DNA from: JAIXRY01 sp031972855
GTDB lineage: Bacteria; Patescibacteriota; Minisyncoccia; Phycocordibacterales; UBA9973
Length of the DNA stretch: 64,000 bases
Reading direction: 5' to 3'
Assembly (NCBI GenBank): GCA_031972855.1
Contig: DALYDY010000002.1
Coordinates: 1-64,000, forward strand
Shown here: one piece after another, positions 58,016-64,000 of the stretch
How the letters are laid out: every line of letters starts with the position of its first letter
Numbering within the stretch: the stretch's first letter is position 1
Made by a program: the position numbers and the translations under genes
The notes under the pieces: generated by a model
The model's input: the letters and a program-made list of their open reading frames with translations, nothing else
The model's database searches: none
What the model was told of the DNA's origin: nothing

Positions 58016-58903
58016 ATGAAAAAAATTCTTATAACAGGAGGTGCGGGATTTATCGGTACAAAGCTAAGTGAGAAATTATTATCACTTGGTTATTGTGTTG
58101 TTGTTTTGGATAAGATACCTTCTCGTATTGTGAATCCAAATCTATCTTCTGTTACACTAGATATTTCAAAGGATACTTTGAATCCAGATATTTTTAATGA
58201 TGTGTATGGAATAATAAATCTTGCTGGTGTGCCTATTTTTGGAAGATTTACAAAAAAGTACAAAGAGTTGGTTTACAGTTCTCGCATAGGTACAACAAAA
58301 AATATTATGAGTGCTATAGAAAAGTTGGAGATAAAACCAAAAGTCTTAGTCTCTGCTTCTGCTATTGGATTTTATAAAAGTAGTAAAAATGTTTTGAATG
58401 AAGAATCTGAAAAAGGAGATGATTTTCTCGCACATGTTTGTATTGATTGGGAAAGTGAAGCGAAAAAGGCAGAAATCTTTGGAGTAAGAACTGTAATACT
58501 TAGAACAGCTCACGTGATAGGACCAGGAGGGCTACTTTCTGTTTTGAAAGGTTTGTTTGAGAAGTGGATTGGAGGATATTTTGGTAATGGTATGCAACAT
58601 ATGCCTTGGATTTTTTATCAAGATATTATTGATATGTATATTTATTCATTAGAGAACAATCTCTCGGGTGTTTATAATACATCCGTAGAAAGTCCAACCC
58701 AAAAAGATTTTATGAATACTATTAGAGTAGCGACCAAGTCTCCTTTGTTGTGGAGAATTCCAGTATTCGCTGCAAGACTTATGTATTTAGAATTTGCAGA
58801 TTCTCTCGTATCATATTTTGTTATTGATAGTTCTAAGATTAAAAAAGAAGGTTTTGTATTCTCTGTTACAAATCTGAAAGATGCTATAGAAAAAAGTTTG
58901 TAA
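58016..58903 (+). CDS. TIGR01777-type NAD(P)-binding epimerase/oxidoreductase (YfcH-like)
   Basis: 295 residues. Short-chain dehydrogenase fold: ITGGAGFIGTKLSEKLL (nucleotide binding), INLAGVPIFGRFTKKYKEL, SASAIGFYKSS (the usual active Tyr region), LRTAHVIGPGGLL, and the C-terminal YfcH part with MPWIFYQDIIDMYIYSLEN. Substrate unknown. TATAAT (58004-58009) ends 6 nt before the ATG. Confidence 0.88.
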   Translation: MKKILITGGAGFIGTKLSEKLLSLGYCVVVLDKIPSRIVNPNLSSVTLDISKDTLNPDIFNDVYGIINLAGVPIFGRFTKKYKELVYSSRIGTTKNIMSAIEKLEIKPKVLVSASAIGFYKSSKNVLNEESEKGDDFLAHVCIDWESEAKKAEIFGVRTVILRTAHVIGPGGLLSVLKGLFEKWIGGYFGNGMQHMPWIFYQDIIDMYIYSLENNLSGVYNTSVESPTQKDFMNTIRVATKSPLLWRIPVFAARLMYLEFADSLVSYFVIDSSKIKKEGFVFSVTNLKDAIEKSL

Positions 58904-58992
58904 AATAAGATGTAGTATTGACATATATTAACAAATATGTTAATAATAAAGAGTATTTTGTTCTTAAAAAATCACATAATTTAAAAAAGTAT

Positions 58993-59982
58993 ATGAAAAA
59001 ACAAGTTATCAATGTTGGTATTGTTGGGTTAGGCGAACACATGATTCGTGCCCATGTAAAACATTTAGCTTTAATGAAAAATGTTTTAATTCTCAAATAT
59101 TTTGATCCAAACACAGAAGCTGATACTTCGTGTTTTGAACAACTTATTCATCAGCCAATTCGCACAGATTTTGAAGAAATTCTTAAAGATGAACAAATTG
59201 ATGTTGTATTTATTGGCTCTCCTGATAAGTATCACACAGAGCAATTATTGCGCTGTGTAGAAGCGGGAAAATCAGTTTTCTGTGAAAAGCCTATGGCTAT
59301 AAATATGGAGGAAAGATTTATTCTCAGAGATGCTTTGAAGATAGCTAAGGAAAAAGGATTAGTAGTATCAAGTTGTCATCCAAGGCGTTTTGATCCTCCT
59401 TTTGTATGGTTAAAAGAAAAGTTAAACGATCGTGTTTGGGTTGAAGAAAATTTTGGCAAGATAACAGATTTCAATTTTGATTTTTGGTATCACAAAGTAA
59501 CTGATGAATGGAAAAAAGATCGAAGTCTTTTGAAAGACCATTTTGGTCATGAAATTGATTTGTACCGATTTTTATTCGGAGCCTCTCATACATGGGTAGC
59601 TAAAGCGCTTTTTGATGGATATGATAAATATAAAGTTGTTGGAATGGCAGAAGATAAAAATTTTCCAGACTTTATATTTACTGGATATCGTTCATTAGAT
59701 GAATCTGTATATCAAGAAACAGTTACTATTAAAGGCGCAAAGAATGCTTTGGTTATGCAGCTTAATACTGGGGAGTATTTCTGGATGAAAGATTTTATTC
59801 AGGGTGATTTTCCAAAAATTAATTATGAAGAAAGATTTACTTTGGTAAATGAAAATTTTATTAATGCAGTCTTGAAAAAAACTGAGCCTTATCTATCTCA
59901 TAAAGACATGCTGGTAAACAACATACACAGCATAGAGCTTTTACCAACAGAAGATTACCTTCCTTTTGAGTATTCAGAATAA
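58993..59982 (+). CDS. Gfo/Idh/MocA family oxidoreductase
   Basis: 329 residues. Rossmann N-terminus NVGIVGLGEHMIRAH, DVVFIGSPDKYHTEQ, and the EKPMA motif (CVEAGKSVFCEKPMAINME) with catalytic Lys; the C-terminal beta sheet domain is complete (DHFGHEIDLYRFLFG with HxxD-like site). Sugar or cyclitol substrate unknown. ATG 58993 fits the length of the family better than upstream in-frame starts. Confidence 0.88.
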   Translation: MKKQVINVGIVGLGEHMIRAHVKHLALMKNVLILKYFDPNTEADTSCFEQLIHQPIRTDFEEILKDEQIDVVFIGSPDKYHTEQLLRCVEAGKSVFCEKPMAINMEERFILRDALKIAKEKGLVVSSCHPRRFDPPFVWLKEKLNDRVWVEENFGKITDFNFDFWYHKVTDEWKKDRSLLKDHFGHEIDLYRFLFGASHTWVAKALFDGYDKYKVVGMAEDKNFPDFIFTGYRSLDESVYQETVTIKGAKNALVMQLNTGEYFWMKDFIQGDFPKINYEERFTLVNENFINAVLKKTEPYLSHKDMLVNNIHSIELLPTEDYLPFEYSE

Positions 59983-59991
59983 TACTTTTTT

Positions 59992-60030
59992 AGCCCTTAC
60001 TAAAATTATACTTTAGTAAGGGCTTTATTT
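59992..60030. terminator. Rho-independent terminator
   Basis: AGCCCTTACTAAA...TTTAGTAAGGGCTTTATTTTTT. Confidence 0.8.
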
Positions 60031-60082
60031 TTTATAAAAAACTATTCGTCTATTAGTATTGTGTTTGATATACTTATACAAC

Positions 60083-61738
60083 ATGACTCAAGAACAAGCC
60101 CTAAAAATAATGAAAACAGGTGTAAATGTGTACCTCACAGGATGTGCTGGTTCTGGTAAAACTTATGTGATCAATCAATATATAGAATATTTGAAAGCGC
60201 ACTCCATCCCTGTAGCAATTACAGCTTCTACTGGTATTGCTGCTACTCACATTGGCGGGCAAACAATTCACGCTTGGTCTGGTATCGGTATTCGTGAAGA
60301 ATTATCAGATAAGGATCTCGATGATCTTGAGAGTAAACAATACTTATGGAAAAGGTTTGATGGTGCACGCGTTCTTATTATTGATGAGATATCAATGCTT
60401 CATTCACATAGACTCGATATGATAGATCAGATTTGTCGTCGTTTTAGAAGAAGCGCGCTTCCATTTGGAGGGCTACAGGTTATATTTTCTGGAGACTTCT
60501 TCCAGCTTCCTCCTGTAACACGTTTTCGTACTGCAGACACAAAGGATATGGCGATGCATTCGCGTGCATGGAGAGATGCGAAGCTTGCTATATGTTATCT
60601 TACAGAACAACACCGTCAAGAAGACGATGTTTTTACAGAAATATTGAATTCAATAAGAGGAAACTTTTTTGATCAAATGCATTTTGAACAACTCCAAAAA
60701 AGAATGCATGTAGAACTCGAAGGAGATATGGTTCCTACTAAGCTCTATACCCACAATGTTGATGTGGATAGTTTGAATCTTCTTGAACTTTCTAATTTGA
60801 AAGGTTATGGGACTACATATTATATGGTGAGTAAGGGTAATCCAAGTCTTGTAGAACTTTTGAAAAAAAGTTGTCTTGCCCATGAAGAACTCACTTTGAA
60901 AGTGGGAACGCAAGTAATGTTTATTAAAAATAGTTTTGAAAGTGGTTATGTGAACGGTACTCGTGGAATTATTGAAAAAATTCTTCCAGATAAGACTCCT
61001 GTGGTAAAGACTCTAGATGGTAAGACTATTCATATTCAACCGGATAGTTGGAATATTGAAGAAGATGGCAAGGTAAAAGCTTCCATTAGTCAGCTTCCTA
61101 TACGTCTTGCGTGGGCTATTACTGTTCACAAAAGTCAGGGTATGTCTCTCGACCTTGCCGAGATAGATCTTTCAAAATCATTCGGGCATGGTATGGGGTA
61201 TGTAGCTCTTTCACGTGTCCGAAAGCTTTCAGGCATTAAATTGATAGGTTTTAATAATAATGCTGTACAAATGGATCCAGAAATTCTTATATTTGATGAA
61301 TATCTTAGAGGAGAAAGTAATGCAAATATATCTTTGTTTGGTGACTTGGCAGAAAAAGATCAAACCAAACTCGAACATGATTTTGTGGAGAGAATGGGAG
61401 GAACTTTTGATAAGAAGAAAAAAGACGAAGAAGAAAAAATGTCTACAATAGACAAGACCCGAGAATTAATTCCAAAATATTATTCTATCGAAGAAATTGC
61501 AGACAAAAGAAAGTTGACTATGGGCACCATATTTGATCATTTGGAAAAGATACTACTTCTTGATGATGATATTTCTATAAATCACTTGAAACACGATAGA
61601 AAGGTTGCAACATTTGTTGAAAAGTATTTTGAAAAAACAGAAGGGAAGCTTACAGCTTTGAAATCTATAGCAGAAAAAGAAGGGAAGAAGTATTCTTTTG
61701 ATGAGTTGAGATTGGCAAGACTTTTTGTTAAAAGATAG
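60083..61738 (+). CDS. PIF1-like DNA helicase
   Basis: 551 residues. SF1B helicase: motif I TGCAGSGKTYVI, Ia TASTGIAATHIGGQTIHAW, II LIIDEISML, III GGLQVIFSGDFFQLPPV, IV-like CYLTEQHRQED, V ITVHKSQGMSLD, VI YVALSRVRKLSGIKLIG. A C-terminal extension (about 455-551) contains a helix-turn-helix-like HRDC/RQC-type end. Unwinds DNA at forks or G-quadruplexes. TATACT (60069-60074) ends 8 nt before the ATG. Confidence 0.93.
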   Translation: MTQEQALKIMKTGVNVYLTGCAGSGKTYVINQYIEYLKAHSIPVAITASTGIAATHIGGQTIHAWSGIGIREELSDKDLDDLESKQYLWKRFDGARVLIIDEISMLHSHRLDMIDQICRRFRRSALPFGGLQVIFSGDFFQLPPVTRFRTADTKDMAMHSRAWRDAKLAICYLTEQHRQEDDVFTEILNSIRGNFFDQMHFEQLQKRMHVELEGDMVPTKLYTHNVDVDSLNLLELSNLKGYGTTYYMVSKGNPSLVELLKKSCLAHEELTLKVGTQVMFIKNSFESGYVNGTRGIIEKILPDKTPVVKTLDGKTIHIQPDSWNIEEDGKVKASISQLPIRLAWAITVHKSQGMSLDLAEIDLSKSFGHGMGYVALSRVRKLSGIKLIGFNNNAVQMDPEILIFDEYLRGESNANISLFGDLAEKDQTKLEHDFVERMGGTFDKKKKDEEEKMSTIDKTRELIPKYYSIEEIADKRKLTMGTIFDHLEKILLLDDDISINHLKHDRKVATFVEKYFEKTEGKLTALKSIAEKEGKKYSFDELRLARLFVKR

Positions 61739-61799
61739 TTTTAAAACAAGGTTAATTTTCTCCCCTTGTACTTTTGTGTGTACTTAATATACTTAACAT

Positions 61800-62339
61800 A
61801 TGAATAAGACTGAAACGATATATTTAGGAGGAGGATGTTTTTGGTGTACAGAAGCAATCTTTAAAAGTGTTTATGGTGTAACTTCTGCAAAGCCTGGATA
61901 TATGGGTGGAGACATACCTCATCCTGATTATGATATGGTTTCGAGTGGAGAAACAGGTCATGTTGAAGTTGTAGAGGTTGTTTATGATCCAGAACTTCTT
62001 ATGATTGAAGATTTACTTGAAATATTTTTTGAAATTCACGACTCTACAACCAAAAATCAACAAGGCGCAGACATTGGTACACAGTATCGGTCTGCGATTT
62101 TTTGTACAACACAAGAACAACTTGGTGTTGCAAAAGATATTGCAAGTAATGTTCAGAGGCATTTGGATGAAGGAAAGTTTGTAACTACTGAAATAGATCT
62201 TGCTAAAACTTTTTATAAAGCAGAAGAATATCATGAAAATTATTATGAGAAGAATAAGAACGTTCCTTATTGTAGTATTGTAATTAGTCCAAAACTAGAG
62301 AAGTTACAAAAAGATTTTGCAGATAAATTAAAACAATAA
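61800..62339 (+). CDS. msrA: Peptide methionine sulfoxide reductase MsrA
   Basis: 179 residues. Reduces methionine-S-sulfoxide. Active site GGGCFWCTEAIF (catalytic first Cys), GYMGG, GHVEVVEVVYDP, IGTQYRSAIF, YHENYYEKN. No resolving Cys near the C-terminus except the lone PYCSIV. TATACT (61788-61793) ends 6 nt before the ATG. Confidence 0.96.
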   Translation: MNKTETIYLGGGCFWCTEAIFKSVYGVTSAKPGYMGGDIPHPDYDMVSSGETGHVEVVEVVYDPELLMIEDLLEIFFEIHDSTTKNQQGADIGTQYRSAIFCTTQEQLGVAKDIASNVQRHLDEGKFVTTEIDLAKTFYKAEEYHENYYEKNKNVPYCSIVISPKLEKLQKDFADKLKQ

Positions 62340-62349
62340 AATCATTAAG

Positions 62350-62397
62350 AACAGGCCGAGAGATTGAGATAAAAAACCCAATCTCTCGGCCTGTTTA
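62350..62397 (+). terminator. Rho-independent terminator
   Basis: AACAGGCCGAGAGATTG...CAATCTCTCGGCCTGTTT. Confidence 0.85.
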
Positions 62398-62470
62398 CTT
62401 TTATATTTAAATATTGTACAATAGTTTCAGATTTTTTATTTTTCACAACCAAAAAAAACATAAAAAAGTT

Positions 62471-63022
62471 ATGTCACAGTCCAAAAAACAAGCAAAAGAA
62501 CCTAGAACTAATCCAGAAGAAGGAGAGCTTTGGGTTAAAAAGTTTAATGAGTTTTTTGAAAACAACTTAGATTCAGGAGTTATTTTTATTTTTGCAGGCT
62601 CAATAAAGCTTAAAGAAGCGAAAATGATTGTAGAAAAAGAAGATTTTCACAATTTAAAGAAATTTTCTCACAAAATGATCTTATTGAAAGAGCCACAAGC
62701 TACTTTCATAGCCTCTAAAGATTTGGAAAAAAATGATTTCCATATCCATATCGTTTTTAATGATATCGGAGACGATGCCTGTTTTAATTCTCAATCAATA
62801 TTATCTCAATTATCGATTGAGATTAATCCAAGCGGTAGTGATCATTATGTTTTTGTAATGAAAACAAAGAATTTTTCCAAAGAAGAAGATAATTGGATTA
62901 ATACTGAAATTGGAAACATGAGTTCCAGGTGTTCTGCTTGTGCCTTGAATTTAAAAGAGGCTCAACATGAACATTTTGGAGTACCTAAGGAAAAAATCCT
63001 TGCTGCCACAGGATCGCGTTAA
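62471..63022 (+). CDS. Hypothetical protein
   Basis: 183 residues, family not recognised, soluble. Basic N-terminus (MSQSKKQAKEPRTNPEEGEL), then FIFAGSIKLKEAKMIV and a C-terminal NMSSRCSACALNLKEAQHEH whose CxxC could bind metal. Start 62471 is the first ATG after a TTGTACAATAG promoter region. Confidence 0.55.
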   Translation: MSQSKKQAKEPRTNPEEGELWVKKFNEFFENNLDSGVIFIFAGSIKLKEAKMIVEKEDFHNLKKFSHKMILLKEPQATFIASKDLEKNDFHIHIVFNDIGDDACFNSQSILSQLSIEINPSGSDHYVFVMKTKNFSKEEDNWINTEIGNMSSRCSACALNLKEAQHEHFGVPKEKILAATGSR

Positions 63023-63053
63023 GCGGTCCTTTTCTTTTTGCTATAATACAAAA

Positions 63054-63779
63054 ATGAATAAAGATTCCCTTATAAAAGAACTAAAAAAATTTGGAAACAA
63101 AGAACGCGCCGAGCACTCAAAATACTTTTTCAAAACAGGAAAGGGTCAGTACGGAGAAGGAGATATATTTATAGGTGCTACAGTTCCAGAATGTAGAGTA
63201 ATCTCTAAAAAGTATAAAGACTTAGACAAAAAGAGTATTTTAGAATTACTAAAAAATCCATACCATGAAGTGAGGTTAGTCTCTCTGCATATCCTTGTTC
63301 TGCAATACGAAGATGCAACTAAATCAAAAAATGATAAAGAAAGGGAAGTCATATTTAATTTTTATTTCAAAAATAGAAAGTATATAAATAATTGGGATCT
63401 TGTAGATACTTCTGTATACAAGATATTTGGAAACTATCTTTTTGAAAATAAGAAGGCAAGTGAGATAAAAGAAGTTTTGACTTCCCTTTCGAATTCAAAA
63501 AATTTATGGGATAGAAGGATCTCTATAGTCTCGACTTATACTTTTATTAAAAAGGGTGTATTTTCACACACCTTAGACATTGTCCTTATTATAAAGAATG
63601 ACAAAGAAGATCTGAATCATAAAGCTTGTGGTTGGATGCTTCGTGAAGTCGGCAAAAAAGATGAAAATGTACTAAAGAGTTTCTTGCAAAAGTACAAAAA
63701 TTCTCTCCCAAGAACAACCCTCCGTTATGCGATAGAGCGTTTTTCTGAAGCAGAAAGAAAGCAATTTTTGGCGAAATAG
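63054..63779 (+). CDS. DNA alkylation repair protein (AlkD-like)
   Basis: 241 residues of HEAT-like helical repeats. FFKTGKGQYGEGDIFIGATV-type start and the typical NNWDLVDTSVYKIFGNYLF, LWDRRISIVSTYTFIKK, HKACGWMLREVGKKD, LPRTTLRYAIERF. Excises 3-alkyladenine-type lesions. TATAAT (63042-63047) ends 6 nt before the ATG. Confidence 0.92.
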   Translation: MNKDSLIKELKKFGNKERAEHSKYFFKTGKGQYGEGDIFIGATVPECRVISKKYKDLDKKSILELLKNPYHEVRLVSLHILVLQYEDATKSKNDKEREVIFNFYFKNRKYINNWDLVDTSVYKIFGNYLFENKKASEIKEVLTSLSNSKNLWDRRISIVSTYTFIKKGVFSHTLDIVLIIKNDKEDLNHKACGWMLREVGKKDENVLKSFLQKYKNSLPRTTLRYAIERFSEAERKQFLAK

Positions 63780-63871
63780 ATCATTCGCAAAATACTCATT
63801 TTGTGCTATAATACATACATATTTTTATCAGTAGTCCCATATTTTGGGCATAATTTAAAAAACAACTAACT

Positions 63872-64000
63872 ATGTCTAAAAATTATTACGAAATTCTTGG
63901 TGTAGAAAAAGGTGCTTCAAAAGATGAGATCAAGAAGGCCTTTCACAAAATAGCTCACAAACATCACCCAGACAAAAACGGTGGTGACGATACAAAGTTC
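63872..64000 (+). CDS. dnaJ: Chaperone DnaJ, N-terminal part (cut by window end)
   Basis: First 43 residues of a J domain: MSKNYYEILGVEKGASKDEI then KKAFHKIAHKHHPDKNGGDD, including the HPD motif that activates DnaK. Rest lies beyond the window. Confidence 0.93.
   Translation, partial: MSKNYYEILGVEKGASKDEIKKAFHKIAHKHHPDKNGGDDTKF

Noticed and set aside
1..64000. CRISPR array or cas genes
   Set aside because: Repeats R1-R6 are far apart, diverged and gene-associated. No evenly spaced short repeats. The PaaX protein has a Cas2-like fold but is not a cas gene.

Overview
The window is AT-rich (roughly one third G+C by eye) and reads like a contig from a Candidate Phyla Radiation / Patescibacteria genome of the Parcubacteria type (inference). 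The supporting signs are a short alanyl-tRNA synthetase without its C-terminal domain, a PaaX-like regulator, a sigma-region-4/HARE-HTH protein, many tiny proteins, and almost no Shine-Dalgarno sequences. At least eighteen genes start only 6-9 nt after a TATAAT or TATACT box, so much of the transcription looks leaderless. TGA, TAA and TAG all end genes, which fits the standard bacterial code. A 10-N assembly gap lies in rpsD (46979-46988).

Region 1 (1 to about 18.4 kb) is accessory DNA. It holds about 27 small, mostly unrelated genes, each usually with its own promoter and terminator: deacetylase, DUF2164, VOC, XRE, NYN, three P-loop kinases, a tautomerase/helix-hairpin-helix fusion, a HELWH protein, TPM, 2H phosphoesterase, DUF1428, SRPBCC, NUDIX, YdeI-like and many unknowns. 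Recurrent modules separate them: (i) a boundary ending in a GGAGC(C) core, often CACATTCGGAGC, in some cases preceded by a 106-bp or 113-bp repeat; (ii) a hairpin terminator; (iii) a GTTAC.. stretch and a T-loop-like palindrome GTTCGAACC. Five of the genes share a 5' leader made of a TTGACA promoter, a GTTCTTTnAnATT box and a hairpin, and in some of them a leader ORF ending in VETN. The region looks like a cassette array built by repeated recombination. No recombinase gene lies in the window.

Region 2 (18.4-28.8 kb) has a methyltransferase, membrane and secreted small proteins and a trypsin-like protease. It then has a tight minus-strand operon: 2-hydroxyacid dehydrogenase, glycerate 2-kinase, enolase and a miniature pyruvate kinase without B and C domains. 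A full-length pyruvate kinase and HPF follow on the plus strand.

Region 3 (28.8-45.3 kb) is core-like: DUF167, typA, the sigma4-HARE protein, a membrane protein pair, mltG, a DEDDh exonuclease, mnmA, mgtC, an EamA half-transporter, pepF, short alaS, a nucleotidyltransferase, and a pair resembling pilus/envelope assembly proteins.

Region 4 (45.3-50.5 kb) is the ribosomal/alpha operon infA-rpmJ-rpsM-rpsK-rpsD-rpoA-rplQ, then rplM-rpsI, grpE and a CYTH protein.

Region 5 (50.5-64 kb) mixes unknown small genes, paaX-like, a nonsense-interrupted gene, dnaK, an epimerase, an oxidoreductase, a PIF1-like helicase, msrA, alkD-like and the start of dnaJ.
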